Positions 1-9,982 of a DNA stretch of 64,000 nt are shown piece after piece. A program made the translations under genes and the position numbers. Positions within the stretch are counted from its first letter, which is position 1; the number at the start of each line of letters is the position of its first letter. The notes under the pieces were generated by a model. It was not told where the DNA came from, made no database searches, and saw nothing but the letters and a program-made list of their open reading frames with translations. The stretch comes from DATAPD01 sp036265385 (GTDB lineage: Bacteria > Acidobacteriota > Terriglobia > Terriglobales > Acidobacteriaceae): contig DATAPD010000015.1 of NCBI GenBank assembly GCA_036265385.1, positions 124,001 to 188,000 of the forward strand, read 5' to 3'.

Positions 1-1884
1 CGCGATCGTTTCGTGCTGTCTAACGGACACGCTTCGATGTTGTTATACGCCCTCATTCATCTAGCTGGGGTGCGTGGCGTCAATGCGGAATACGAAAAAC
101 TGTCCGAATACGCCATATCTCTCGACGACATCAAACATTTCCGGCAGCTGGACAGCCGCACGCCCGGTCATCCCGAATATCGTCTTACCGCTGGGATCGA
201 AACAACCACGGGGCCGCTCGGTCAAGGAATCGGAAATAGTGTTGGAATGGCCATTGCGGAACGCTGGCTCGCACAATTTTTCAATCGCCCAGGATTTGAA
301 CTGATTCGCTACAACGTTTATGCCATCTGCGGCGACGGTTGTCTCATGGAAGGCATTTCCGACGAGGCGGCCTCGATTGCGGGCCACCTCAAGCTTTCCA
401 ATCTTTGTTGGATCTACGATAACAACCACATCACGATTGAAGGCAAAACCGATCTTGCATTCAGCGAGAACGTGAAGACGCGCTTCGAAGGATACGGATG
501 GAGAGTCACTCACGTAACGGATGCGAATGACTGCGATGCTTTCGCAGAAGCAGTTCGATTCTTCTTCGATGCGAAGGATCTGCCCACATTGATCATTGTC
601 GACAGCCACATTGCCTACGGCGCACCAAACCGGCAGGACACAAAAGAAGCGCATGGCGAACCCTTAGGTGAAAATGAAATCAAACTCACCAAAAAGTTCT
701 ACGGATGGCCGGAAGATGCGAAATTCCTGGTCCCAGAAGGAGTGCGAGAACACTTCGATGAGGGCATTGGGAAGCGTGGCGCGGACCTTCGTAAGAAATG
801 GGAATCGCAGTTTGCCGAGTACAAGAAGAAGTTCCCGGACCTCGCCGATTCGTTCAATCGAATGCAACACAGGCAATTGCCGGACGGCTGGGACAAGGAT
901 CTCCCGACATTCGCTGCGGATCCAAAGGGCGTTGCGACACGAGAGTCAGGCGGGAAGGTCCTGAACCAGCTCGCTAAGAATTGTCCATGGCTGGTGGGAG
1001 GAGCAGCCGACCTCTATCCTTCCACCAAGACGCTCCTGACGTTTGATGGCGCGGGCCAGTACGAGGCTGATAACTACTCTGGCCGAAACTTCCACTTCGG
1101 AATTCGCGAGCACGGGATGGGCTCGGCATTGAACGGCATGGCGCTTTCAAAACTTCGTGCCTACGGCGCGACGTTCTTCAACTTCAACGATTACATGAAG
1201 GCTCCCTTTCGTTTGGCTGCCATCATGGAACTTCCAGTGATCTACATCTACACCCATGACTCCATCAGCCTGGGTGAGGACGGCCCCACGCACCAACCGA
1301 TCGAGCAGCTCGCGACCCTCCGCGCGGTTCCAGGCTTGACGACTCTCCGCCCTGCGGACGCGAACGAAGTTATTGAAGCCTGGAAGGTGATCATGCAACT
1401 CACGCATCGCCCTGCGGCACTGATTTTGACTCGCCAGGCGGTTCCTACGCTAGATCGAACTAAATATGCTCCCGCTTCGGGCGTTGCTAAGGGAGCTTAC
1501 GTTCTGGCTGATGCCGATGGTGGCAAACCACAAGTCATTCTAATCGGGACGGGTAGCGAAGTCTCCCTGTGCGTAGAGGCGTATGAAGAACTCAAGGTGG
1601 AAGGAATCAAGGCTCGCGTTGTTAGCATGCCCTCATGGGATCTCTTTGAGCGACAGGACCAAAGCTATCGTGATTCTGTGCTCCCTCCTTCGATCACAGC
1701 CCGCGTCTCCATCGAAGAAGCATCCGTGTTCGGTTGGGAACGCTACGTGGGTTTGAAGGGACGAATCATCGGAATGCACACATTCGGTGCATCCGCGCCC
1801 GCGAAAGATCTTCAAAAGAAGTTTGGGTTCACAACTGACGCAGTTCTCAAAGCAGCCAGAGAATTGGTTGCCTCATCGCAGTAG
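1..1884 (+). CDS. tkt: Transketolase (5' end missing)
   Basis: Transfers two-carbon ketol units between sugar phosphates in the non-oxidative pentose-phosphate pathway, using thiamine diphosphate in the cytoplasm. The frame is open from base 1 (reading RDRFVLSNGH), so the start lies upstream. About 627 residues are visible, and roughly 40-60 N-terminal residues are missing compared with the usual 660-700. The thiamine-diphosphate fold GDGCLMEGIS...NN lies near 331-430. The second-domain motif SLGEDGPTHQP, typical of transketolase, lies near 1268-1300. It is the first visible gene of a sugar-phosphate operon and is followed 71 bases later by the Tal-Pgi fusion. Identification is secure. Confidence 0.97.
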   Translation, partial: RDRFVLSNGHASMLLYALIHLAGVRGVNAEYEKLSEYAISLDDIKHFRQLDSRTPGHPEYRLTAGIETTTGPLGQGIGNSVGMAIAERWLAQFFNRPGFELIRYNVYAICGDGCLMEGISDEAASIAGHLKLSNLCWIYDNNHITIEGKTDLAFSENVKTRFEGYGWRVTHVTDANDCDAFAEAVRFFFDAKDLPTLIIVDSHIAYGAPNRQDTKEAHGEPLGENEIKLTKKFYGWPEDAKFLVPEGVREHFDEGIGKRGADLRKKWESQFAEYKKKFPDLADSFNRMQHRQLPDGWDKDLPTFAADPKGVATRESGGKVLNQLAKNCPWLVGGAADLYPSTKTLLTFDGAGQYEADNYSGRNFHFGIREHGMGSALNGMALSKLRAYGATFFNFNDYMKAPFRLAAIMELPVIYIYTHDSISLGEDGPTHQPIEQLATLRAVPGLTTLRPADANEVIEAWKVIMQLTHRPAALILTRQAVPTLDRTKYAPASGVAKGAYVLADADGGKPQVILIGTGSEVSLCVEAYEELKVEGIKARVVSMPSWDLFERQDQSYRDSVLPPSITARVSIEEASVFGWERYVGLKGRIIGMHTFGASAPAKDLQKKFGFTTDAVLKAARELVASSQ

Positions 1885-1955
1885 AGTCGAATGATGTGTG
1901 CCATGCATCTAGGAATTAAGAGCTACACTTTCCAACCAAGCTGAGGAGTTGAGAC

Positions 1956-4844
1956 ATGAATCCAGTCGAGACAATCGAAACCGCGAAAAGCACTAACCCG
2001 GTCAAAGACCTTCAAAAATACGGGCAATCGGTTTGGCTGGATTACATCCGCCGTAACTTGCTTACCAGCGGAGATCTTAAAAAGCTTATCGACGACGATG
2101 GGTTGATGGGCATGACCTCAAATCCGGCTATCTTTGAGAAAGCCATCGCCGGCAGTAATGACTACTCGGACTTCCTCGCATCTCTGAATTCACGCACCGA
2201 TTTGGATGCAAAGGGACGGTACGAACTGCTTGCGATTCGAGATATCCAAGACGCTGCCGATATCCTGCGCCCAGTCTATGAGAGTACGAAACGCCGAGAC
2301 GGCTATGTCAGCCTCGAGGTTTCTCCCTATCTCGCTCGTGAAACTCAGGCGACTATCGCGGAAGCTCGCCGTCTCTGGAAAGCAGTCGGTCGTGACAACA
2401 TCATGATTAAGGTCCCCGGCACGTCGGAAGGAATTCCCGCGATTGAACAACTGCTCAGCGAAGGTCTGAACATAAACATAACGCTGCTTTTCGCTCAGGA
2501 AGTTTATGAACGCGTGGCAGAGGCTTACATCGCCGGCCTTGAGAAGTTTGCTGCTTCGGGCGGCAACGTAGCGAAAGTAGCCAGCGTGGCGAGCTTCTTT
2601 ATCAGCCGCATCGACACGCTTGTAGATTCCATCGCGACAGAACGTTTGAAGACTGCCACCGATCCTGCTCAAAAGCAGCTCCTCGAGAGTGTTATGGGTA
2701 AGGTCGCTATCGCGAATGGCAAACTAACCTATCAGGCTTACGAACGCATCTTTAACGGTCCGCGCTGGCAAGCGTTGGCCTCCAAAGGAGCCCAAACTCA
2801 ACGTGTGCTCTGGGCCAGCACAAGCACGAAAAATCCGAAATATCGCGATGTCATGTATGTCGAAGAGTTAATTGGTTCGAACACCGTAAACACGGTTCCT
2901 CCTGCCACGCTGGATGCTTTTCGTGATCACGGACGCCTTCGTAACAGCTTGACGGAAGATGTTCCGGCCGCACGTAAAACTATGGACGATCTGGCCAAGT
3001 CGGGCATCTCGATGAAGGGAGTGACCGACCAACTGACGGAAGAGGGCGTGAAACTCTTCGCCGACGCCTTCGACAAACTGTTGACGGCTGTCGAGAAAAA
3101 TACCAAGAGTGTTGATGCAAAAGTGAGTCCTCAGTCTGCAAACTTACCCGCCGATCTAGACTCGGCCGTAAAAAAAAACACTAACGACTGGCGCGCCAAC
3201 GGAAAGGTAAGCCGGTTGTGGCAGCGCGATGCCAGCTTGTGGACGAATACCGATGAGTCCAACTGGCTCGGCTGGCTTGGCATCACCGATGAGCAGATCG
3301 CGAATCTCCAGACATTCAAGGCAATCGCCGAGGACGTCAAAAGCGGAGCCTTCACGGACATCTTACTGCTGGGTATGGGAGGCTCTAGCCTATGTCCTGA
3401 TGTTTTTGCGTTGACGTATGGACAAATTCCAAGGTTCCCACGTCTCCACGTTCTTGATTCAACCGATCCGGCGCAGATAAAAGCCACCGAAAACAAAATC
3501 AATCCTGCGAAAACTCTCTTCATCGTTTCGAGCAAATCTGGCACTACCCTCGAGCCCAACATCTTCAAACAATATTTTTTTGAGGTTGCCGAGAAAGCTG
3601 TTGGCGCGGATAAGGCTGGCAGTCGATTTATCGCCATCACGGACCCGGGTTCCAAGATGCAGAACGTCGCCGAATCCGATCACTTTCGGAACATCTTCCC
3701 TGGACTTCCCAGCATCGGCGGACGCTATTCAGCGCTTTCCAATTTCGGGATGGTACCGGGCGCGGCCATGGGTCTTGACGTTGACAAGTTTCTGCAGCGC
3801 ACCCACGAGATGGTGAAAGCATCGCAGCCAATCGTGCCCGTTGCTCAAAATCCCGGCGTGGCACTGGGAATTATTTTGGGCACGGCCGCTCGAGCCGGTC
3901 GTGACAAGGTAACGATCATAGCTTCGCGCGGAATCTACACATTGGGCGCATGGCTTGAACAGTTGCTCGCGGAATCTACGGGAAAACAAGGTAAAGGGAT
4001 CATTCCAGTCGACCGAGAAAGCCTCGGGGCCCCCTACGTATATGGCGATGACCGAGTGTTCGCGTATCTAAGGCTTGAAGGCGCACCTGATGCGGATCAG
4101 GACGCAAAGGTCGATGCAATTGAAAAATCTGGACAACCTGTCGTTCGCATCAAGGTATTCGACACCTACGATCTTGGTCAGGAGTTTTTCCGGTGGGAAA
4201 TCGCCACCGCAGTCGCTGGCTCGATTATCGGCATCAATGCCTTTAACCAGCCGGACGTTGAGGCCAGCAAAATCGTAACCCGTGACCTGACCTCTGCTTA
4301 TGAAAAAACGGGGTCACTTCCGGCAGAGCAGCCCATCCTGGAAGAAAAAGGCATCAAGTTATTCACGAACGATGCTAATGCGGCTGAACTGGGGAAGGCC
4401 GCGGGTTCCGAAAAGACTTTGGCGTCTTATCTACGCGCCCATCTGAACAGGTTGAACACCGGTGATTATTTCGCGCTGCTGGCGTATATCGATATGAACG
4501 CAGAACACGAAACTAGTCTGCAGGCGATGCGTCACGCAGTACGTGACCGGAAGAAAGTTGCAACTTGCCTTGGTTTTGGACCTCGCTTTCTACATTCGAC
4601 AGGACAAGCCTATAAGGGTGGCCCTAACACAGGAGTGTTCTTACAGATCACTTGCGACGACGCCAACGACTTATCAGTACCCGGGCAGAAATACACTTTC
4701 GGAATCGTGAAAGCCGCACAGGCGCGTGGCGATTTCCAGGTTCTGGCAGAACGCAAAAGAAGAGCTTTGCGTATCCATTTAGGACCTGACGTCAAAGCTG
4801 GACTCGCCACCCTGGATGCGGCAATCCGACATGCTTTGTCGTAA
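1956..4844 (+). CDS. tal-pgi: Bifunctional transaldolase / glucose-6-phosphate isomerase
   Basis: A 962-residue fusion. Residues about 10-380 are a transaldolase, with the Schiff-base lysine region NIMIKVPGTSEG near residue 150. Residues about 400-962 are a phosphoglucose isomerase, with SKSGTTLEP near residue 525 and GGRYSALSNFG near residue 587. It links fructose-6-phosphate, glucose-6-phosphate and the non-oxidative pentose-phosphate reactions in one cytoplasmic polypeptide. Such fusions are known in several bacterial lineages, including acidobacteria and cyanobacteria relatives. GAGGAG lies about 7 bases before the ATG. The isomerase half seems complete, since the C-terminal domain continues to the normal end. 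There is no sign of disruption. Confidence 0.96.
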   Translation: MNPVETIETAKSTNPVKDLQKYGQSVWLDYIRRNLLTSGDLKKLIDDDGLMGMTSNPAIFEKAIAGSNDYSDFLASLNSRTDLDAKGRYELLAIRDIQDAADILRPVYESTKRRDGYVSLEVSPYLARETQATIAEARRLWKAVGRDNIMIKVPGTSEGIPAIEQLLSEGLNINITLLFAQEVYERVAEAYIAGLEKFAASGGNVAKVASVASFFISRIDTLVDSIATERLKTATDPAQKQLLESVMGKVAIANGKLTYQAYERIFNGPRWQALASKGAQTQRVLWASTSTKNPKYRDVMYVEELIGSNTVNTVPPATLDAFRDHGRLRNSLTEDVPAARKTMDDLAKSGISMKGVTDQLTEEGVKLFADAFDKLLTAVEKNTKSVDAKVSPQSANLPADLDSAVKKNTNDWRANGKVSRLWQRDASLWTNTDESNWLGWLGITDEQIANLQTFKAIAEDVKSGAFTDILLLGMGGSSLCPDVFALTYGQIPRFPRLHVLDSTDPAQIKATENKINPAKTLFIVSSKSGTTLEPNIFKQYFFEVAEKAVGADKAGSRFIAITDPGSKMQNVAESDHFRNIFPGLPSIGGRYSALSNFGMVPGAAMGLDVDKFLQRTHEMVKASQPIVPVAQNPGVALGIILGTAARAGRDKVTIIASRGIYTLGAWLEQLLAESTGKQGKGIIPVDRESLGAPYVYGDDRVFAYLRLEGAPDADQDAKVDAIEKSGQPVVRIKVFDTYDLGQEFFRWEIATAVAGSIIGINAFNQPDVEASKIVTRDLTSAYEKTGSLPAEQPILEEKGIKLFTNDANAAELGKAAGSEKTLASYLRAHLNRLNTGDYFALLAYIDMNAEHETSLQAMRHAVRDRKKVATCLGFGPRFLHSTGQAYKGGPNTGVFLQITCDDANDLSVPGQKYTFGIVKAAQARGDFQVLAERKRRALRIHLGPDVKAGLATLDAAIRHALS

Positions 4845-4883
4845 ACTTTTTCGCAACTCTTTCAAAATTTAAAGGAGCAACAA

Positions 4884-5867
4884 ATGCAGCTTGGGATGGT
4901 AGGCCTGGGCAAAATGGGCGCTAACATGACGCGCCGGCTTATCCGCGGTGGCCATCAACTTGTTGTCTCGGATCTCAGCCCTGATGCGGTGAAGCAACTC
5001 GCAGTCGATGGCGCGGTCGGATCAACCTCTTTAGAAGATCTGGTGAGTAAGTTGAACCCTCCTCGCGCCGCTTGGGTGATGGTACCGGCCGGCAATGCGA
5101 CTGAAAGTACCGTGCAAGCTCTCGCCAAGCTAATGCAGACTGGCGACACAATCATCGACGGCGGTAATTCGATGTTCAAGGATGACGTTCGTCGTGCTGC
5201 CATGTTCAAAGAAAAAGGCATCCATTATGTCGATGTGGGCACCAGTGGCGGAGTCTGGGGTATTGAACGCGGCTATTGCATGATGATCGGTGGCCCGAAA
5301 GAAGCCGTCCAAAGGTTGGATCCTATTTTCAAAACTCTGGCACCTGGTCTTGGCGAAATCCCACGCACTCCCGGCTTTGAAAAGCGCACCAGTACGGCTG
5401 AACAGGGATACATCCATTGCGGTCCATCCGGTTCTGGCCATTTCGTCAAGATGGTTCATAACGGCATTGAGTATGGAATCATGCAGGCCTATGCAGAAGG
5501 CTTCGATATTTTCCGCAACGCGAGTAGTGCATCCCTTCCTGAAAACATACGTTTTGACCTCAATCTACCGGATATCGCCGAGGTATGGCGCCGCGGCAGC
5601 GTCGTCAGTTCGTGGCTCCTCGATTTAACAGCGATGGCTCTAACCGAAGATCCAGCGCTTTCTCGTTACACAGGCTTTGTAGAAGATTCTGGCGAGGGAC
5701 GCTGGACCATCAATGCCGCTATCGACGAGGCAGTACCGGTCGAGGTCTTATCAGCCGCCTTGTTTGCGCGTTTTCGTTCTCGCCAGGAACACACGTTTGC
5801 CGAAAAGATGCTTTCCGCCATGCGCCAGAAATTCGGTGGCCACGTGGAAGCGAAAGCTCAGTCGTAG
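4884..5867 (+). CDS. gnd: 6-phosphogluconate dehydrogenase, decarboxylating, short type
   Basis: Oxidatively decarboxylates 6-phosphogluconate to ribulose-5-phosphate. The N-terminal Rossmann motif GLGKMGANM lies at residues 8-16. Substrate and catalytic stretches follow: GGNSMFKDD, VDVGTSGGVWG and SGHFVKMVHNGIEYG (catalytic lysine region, near residue 190). At 327 residues it matches the short GndA/YqeC-like class rather than the 470-residue enterobacterial form. AAGGAG sits 7 bases before the ATG. It is placed between tal-pgi and zwf, as expected for a complete oxidative branch. Confidence 0.95.
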   Translation: MQLGMVGLGKMGANMTRRLIRGGHQLVVSDLSPDAVKQLAVDGAVGSTSLEDLVSKLNPPRAAWVMVPAGNATESTVQALAKLMQTGDTIIDGGNSMFKDDVRRAAMFKEKGIHYVDVGTSGGVWGIERGYCMMIGGPKEAVQRLDPIFKTLAPGLGEIPRTPGFEKRTSTAEQGYIHCGPSGSGHFVKMVHNGIEYGIMQAYAEGFDIFRNASSASLPENIRFDLNLPDIAEVWRRGSVVSSWLLDLTAMALTEDPALSRYTGFVEDSGEGRWTINAAIDEAVPVEVLSAALFARFRSRQEHTFAEKMLSAMRQKFGGHVEAKAQS

Positions 5868-5906
5868 TTTCTGATTAACACTCGACATCCGTGACAGGGG
5901 ACATCT

Positions 5907-7448
5907 ATGGCTTTAACCGAGACGGCACAAGTCGCAGCTCCGGTTCGCATCGGCAAGCCCGCGGATCCTTGCGTGATGGTGATCTTCGGCGCTGCTGGCG
6001 ATCTCACGCAGCGAAAGCTCATGCCGGCCCTCTATAACCTCGCGAAGTATCAACTGCTTTCACGCGAGTTCTCGGTAATCGGCGTCGCGCGAAACGCGAT
6101 GACAACTGAAGAGTTCCGCAAGAAGATCGGCGACGATCTGAAACAATTCGCGACCAGCCAGCTCGAAGCTGACCTGACAGAGTGGTTCTTGCGCCGGCTG
6201 TACTACATCACTGGGGAATTTTCGGATCAGAGTACATTTGAAGAACTGAAAACTGCTCTTCAAAAATCTGATCAGGATCATGCGACTCACGGCAACTATT
6301 TTTATTACCTCGCCACTTCTCCTGACTTCTTCGGCCCCATTGTAGAAAAGCTTGCCTCAACGGGCTTGATGAACGAAGAAAATCATCACTGGCGTCGCAT
6401 CATCATTGAGAAACCTTTTGGCCGCGACATCGATTCTGCTCGCTCGCTGAACCAGCAACTTCTAAAAGTGGTTAGCGAGAAACAGATCTATCGCATCGAT
6501 CACTACCTCGGTAAAGAAACAGTTCAGAACATCATGGCATTGCGGTTCGCAAATGGGATTTTCGAGCCCATCTGGAACCGCCGTTATATCGATCACGTGC
6601 AAATCTCAGTTGCGGAAACTGTTGGCGTCGAAAAGCGTGGTGGTTACTACGACCAATCCGGAGCGCTTCGCGACATGGTTCCGAACCACATCATGCAACT
6701 CATCAGCCTGAGCGCAATGGAGCCTCCCATCTCCTTTCAGGCCGATGCTGTTCGCGATGAACAGGCCAAGGTTCTACACGCAATCCAGCCTCTGACTTCC
6801 GAAGAAGTCCTTAGCAAAACGGTTCGCGGGCAATACGGTGAAGGAGAAATTAACGGGCAAAGAGTTCCTGGCTACCGCGAAGAAATAAATGTCGCGCCCG
6901 ATTCGCGAACAGAAACCTTTGTCGCTATGAAGGTGAATATTGACAACTGGCGATGGGCTGGTGTCCCTTTCTACATAAGAACTGGCAAGCGCCTTCCCTG
7001 TAGGAACACACACATCGTTATCCAGTTTCGGCGTGCTCCATTTGTCCTTTTCCGCGATACCGTAGTCGACAAGATGACGCCGAACCAACTGGTGCTCCAC
7101 ATTCAACCCGAGGAGGGTATTTCCCTCCGTTTTGCCGCCAAAACACCTGGTCCAGTAATGCGGCTTGGCACCGTCGATATGGATTTCGAGTATGCTGATT
7201 ACTTCGGAGAACAGCCGTCGACAGGATACGAAAGGCTGTTACACGATTGCATGATTGGTGATGCGACTCTTTTTCAACGCGCTGACATGGTGGAAGCGGG
7301 TTGGTCTGTAGTCAGTCCGATGCTCGATGTTTGGAAAGCTCTGCCGCCCCGCAACTTTCCTAACTATGCCGCTGGCACATGGGGGCCACGAGATGCCGAC
7401 GAGTTGATGGAGAAAGATGGGCGGCGGTGGAGGAATTTCGAGAAATGA
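5907..7448 (+). CDS. zwf: Glucose-6-phosphate 1-dehydrogenase
   Basis: Oxidises glucose-6-phosphate to 6-phosphogluconolactone and makes NADPH, the entry step of the oxidative pentose-phosphate pathway. The nucleotide-binding motif GAAGDLTQRKL lies near residues 28-38. The family signature RIDHYLGKE lies near residues 195-203. Length (513) is normal. The gene begins 39 bases after gnd, and its TGA overlaps the ATG of the glucokinase gene by four bases, so the two are probably translationally coupled. Confidence 0.97.
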   Translation: MALTETAQVAAPVRIGKPADPCVMVIFGAAGDLTQRKLMPALYNLAKYQLLSREFSVIGVARNAMTTEEFRKKIGDDLKQFATSQLEADLTEWFLRRLYYITGEFSDQSTFEELKTALQKSDQDHATHGNYFYYLATSPDFFGPIVEKLASTGLMNEENHHWRRIIIEKPFGRDIDSARSLNQQLLKVVSEKQIYRIDHYLGKETVQNIMALRFANGIFEPIWNRRYIDHVQISVAETVGVEKRGGYYDQSGALRDMVPNHIMQLISLSAMEPPISFQADAVRDEQAKVLHAIQPLTSEEVLSKTVRGQYGEGEINGQRVPGYREEINVAPDSRTETFVAMKVNIDNWRWAGVPFYIRTGKRLPCRNTHIVIQFRRAPFVLFRDTVVDKMTPNQLVLHIQPEEGISLRFAAKTPGPVMRLGTVDMDFEYADYFGEQPSTGYERLLHDCMIGDATLFQRADMVEAGWSVVSPMLDVWKALPPRNFPNYAAGTWGPRDADELMEKDGRRWRNFEK

Positions 7449-8449
7449 TTCTTGCCGGAGATATAGGCGGTACGAATAGCCGCTTAGCTTTTTTCGACCT
7501 GATCGAGGGAAATCTCAAGCTCGTCACTGAATCGGTGTTCCCTAGTAAAGAAGCACGCGGACTTGATGAGATCATTGTTAAATTCGTCACCGCTGCGGCA
7601 TACAAGGCTGATACTGCCTGTTTCGGAATTGCCGGCCCAGTTCGTAACGGTCGCGTCCAGACCTCTAATCTCCCTTGGGTAGTTGAGGCATCTTCTCTGT
7701 CGCGCAAACTTGGGATGGAAGATGTTTGGGTGATCAACGATCTCGAAGCCAATGCTTGGGGTATAGCGGCTCTCGGAGACAATGATGTCGTCACTCTTAA
7801 TCGCGTAAAGGGTACTCCTGTTGGCAACCAGGCAGTAATTGCTGCCGGTACGGGCTTGGGTGAAGCCGGCATGTTCTGGGATGGCGTTCAATACCGCATC
7901 TTCGCGACGGAGGGCGGCCATGCTGATTTTGCTCCGCGCGACGAGCTTGAGATCGATCTGCTCCGCTATCTACATACCCACTTCGGCGGACACGTGAGTT
8001 ACGAACGCATCGTCTCGGGTCCAGGTCTGGTTAACGTTTATCAGTTTTTTAAGGATACCGGGCGAGGTGAAGAACCTGCGTGGCTCAGAGATGAGATGGC
8101 TCACGGAGTGCCTGCAGCCGTTATTTCCTCCGCAGCAATGAGCGGCCGCGTACCGATGGCGGAACAGGCTCTTGATCTATGGGTGTCAATCTATGGTGCC
8201 GAAGCTGGAAACCTTGCCCTCAAAATTATGTCTACGGGGGGCGTTTACCTGGGTGGCGGCATCGCTCCTAAGATTCTCCAAAAGCTGGCAGGCCCCTTGT
8301 TCATGCAAGCTTTTCTTGCAAAAGGACGGATGCAACCACTGATGGAGTCCATGCCTGTCCGGGTCATCACAAATGATAAAACCGGTCTTCTCGGGGCCGG
8401 ACGTTATGCGGCCACCCGCATGGGCCAGCTTGCTTCTACTCCAAAATGA
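7445..8449 (+). CDS. glk: Glucokinase (Glk family)
   Basis: Phosphorylates glucose with ATP to feed the isomerase and dehydrogenase encoded just upstream. The start chosen is the ATG of the ATGA overlap with zwf, because the protein then begins MILAGDIGGTNSRLAF, the family's ATP-binding phosphate-1 motif. A longer frame from 7379 lies inside zwf and adds nothing conserved. Other motifs are VINDLEANAWGI (catalytic Asp), AAGTGLGEA and EGGHADFAP. It has 334 residues, within the Glk range. It belongs to the bacterial Glk family, unlike the ROK-type kinase near 18 kb, so the window has two different putative glucose kinases. Confidence 0.95.
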   Translation: MILAGDIGGTNSRLAFFDLIEGNLKLVTESVFPSKEARGLDEIIVKFVTAAAYKADTACFGIAGPVRNGRVQTSNLPWVVEASSLSRKLGMEDVWVINDLEANAWGIAALGDNDVVTLNRVKGTPVGNQAVIAAGTGLGEAGMFWDGVQYRIFATEGGHADFAPRDELEIDLLRYLHTHFGGHVSYERIVSGPGLVNVYQFFKDTGRGEEPAWLRDEMAHGVPAAVISSAAMSGRVPMAEQALDLWVSIYGAEAGNLALKIMSTGGVYLGGGIAPKILQKLAGPLFMQAFLAKGRMQPLMESMPVRVITNDKTGLLGAGRYAATRMGQLASTPK

Positions 8450-9189
8450 CCAAGCCGATTGTGAAGGTTTTGTCCGACGCTGCCGCACTGTTCCGAGCGG
8501 CGGCTGATGAGTTCACGAGGCTCGCTTGTGATGCGGTTCGTGAGAATGGGCGCTTCACGGTCGCGCTTTCAGGAGGCTCAACTCCTCGTAGTTTCTATTC
8601 TCTGCTCGCAGCCGATTACCAGTCCGCTGTTCCTTGGAAGCAGATCTTGGTTTTTTTTGGCGACGAACGTCATGTACCGCCGGATAGCTCGGAAAGTAAT
8701 TACAAGATGGCGAACGACGTTATGTTGTCCAAAGTTCCTATCCCTGCGGAAAATGTTTTTCGCATTCGGGCAGAAGACCCCAACGCGGAAAGTGCTGCTC
8801 AAGCCTACGAAGAGAGTCTTAGAAAAGTCTTTCAACTTGCTCCGGGAGAGTTCCCGAGATTTGATCTCACCTTTCTTGGTATGGGCCCAGACGGCCACAC
8901 TGCTTCACTATTCCCTGCTAGCACAGGGTTGAATGAAACCCGCAGACTTGTTGTTGCGAACTGGATCGAAAAGTTTAAGACGTACCGGATCACACTTACC
9001 TTGCCGGTCCTGAACAATTCAAGAAACGTCGTGTTCCTGACGAGCGGCGCTGACAAAGCACCCATGTTGCGAGACGTTTTGGAAGGACACAGAATGCCTC
9101 CCTACCCTTGTCAGCTAATCGACCCATCAAATGGTCGAATCATGTGGATGGTGGACGAAGCGGCAGCTGCCGACCTTGCAACAAATTAG
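8446..9189 (+). CDS. pgl: 6-phosphogluconolactonase (DevB/SOL type)
   Basis: Hydrolyses 6-phosphogluconolactone to 6-phosphogluconate, completing the oxidative branch between zwf and gnd. The 247-residue protein has the ALSGGSTPRSFY, FFGDERHVPP and LGMGPDGHTASLFP motifs of the glucosamine-6-phosphate isomerase/lactonase fold. Its ATG overlaps the glk stop by four bases. It is the last gene of the operon. No clear terminator hairpin follows, and the next gene converges from the other strand 12 bases away. Confidence 0.95.
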   Translation: MTKPIVKVLSDAAALFRAAADEFTRLACDAVRENGRFTVALSGGSTPRSFYSLLAADYQSAVPWKQILVFFGDERHVPPDSSESNYKMANDVMLSKVPIPAENVFRIRAEDPNAESAAQAYEESLRKVFQLAPGEFPRFDLTFLGMGPDGHTASLFPASTGLNETRRLVVANWIEKFKTYRITLTLPVLNNSRNVVFLTSGADKAPMLRDVLEGHRMPPYPCQLIDPSNGRIMWMVDEAAAADLATN

Positions 9190-9201
9190 CAACGCTTAGG
9201 C

Positions 9202-9603
9202 TTATGCCGCGCGCCAATTCGCAACTTCCTTCAGACCAGTCCCCCGCCTGTGTTCAAAGAGTCGGACGAAGTGCCGTGAGTGTTCGAACTCATGGATATC
9301 GGCCCAGACCTCAGCCTGCCAAGGTTCGTCATGGCTGCTCGATTCACCACAGGTGGCGCAGCGGGTGTGTAGGATGGCGCGCTGCTGTTGCCGGGCGAGA
9401 ACATCGCTCAATTCGATGAAGACGCATCGCACCTCTTGGATCTCTTCATCCTCACCCATGATGTGCTCGTAACGTAGGAGGTAACCAAACCCGAGCTTAC
9501 GAGCTTCGAGTTCTGCCTCATCTCTGGTGTGAAAAGGCCCGTACTCCGCCCGCAACTGCTCTGTTGAATCGCAGGCCATCCAGAATGTTTCTTTGTACGC
9601 CAT
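9202..9603 (-). CDS. Uncharacterised protein
   Basis: I do not recognise a family. A 133-residue soluble protein starts at 9603 (MAYKETFW), preceded by GAGG five bases upstream of the ATG. The frame stays open to an ATG at 9747, but that start has poor ribosome-binding spacing. The sequence looks like a small alpha/beta protein (residues 1-60) followed by a charged helical stretch, then a single CATC pair with nearby histidines (residues about 95-125) that could bind a metal. It converges on the pentose-phosphate operon and shows no link to it. Confidence 0.6.
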   Translation of the reverse strand: MAYKETFWMACDSTEQLRAEYGPFHTRDEAELEARKLGFGYLLRYEHIMGEDEEIQEVRCVFIELSDVLARQQQRAILHTRCATCGESSSHDEPWQAEVWADIHEFEHSRHFVRLFEHRRGTGLKEVANWRAA

Positions 9604-9982
9604 ACCTACCTCATCGCCGGGTCTGCGAACTCGGAAGTATGTATTCGAGCCGCCCTGGGATAACACTTGGAAGGAAGCAATTGTAGGGCCGTGCCCACGG
9701 CGAGGGAAGCGTTTTTCCGTGCGCTTGATTTCAGCATCTTCTAACACGACTGCTCACGAATCATCTTCGGCGCTGCAAGCTTTTGCAGAACCAAGTTGCA
9801 AAAGGTTCAACTTTCTCTTTAAGGCAAGCCGCTATTGAGTGGAATTAACACGCACGCAATGCGCTTTCTTTTATCGCCGCCGTTCCTCCAAGTAACACCC
9901 GTTCGTAACAATGCAGTAATCATATCCAATCAGCGACGCTTCAGATTGTGTAAAAGTTGAGCTCGCCCGAAAACATTCGCTT
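9604..9982. other. Non-coding stretch
   Basis: Between the uncharacterised protein and the first HTH gene. An open frame continues from 9603 back to 9747 without conserved features. I see no hairpin, tRNA or repeat here. Confidence 0.5.
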
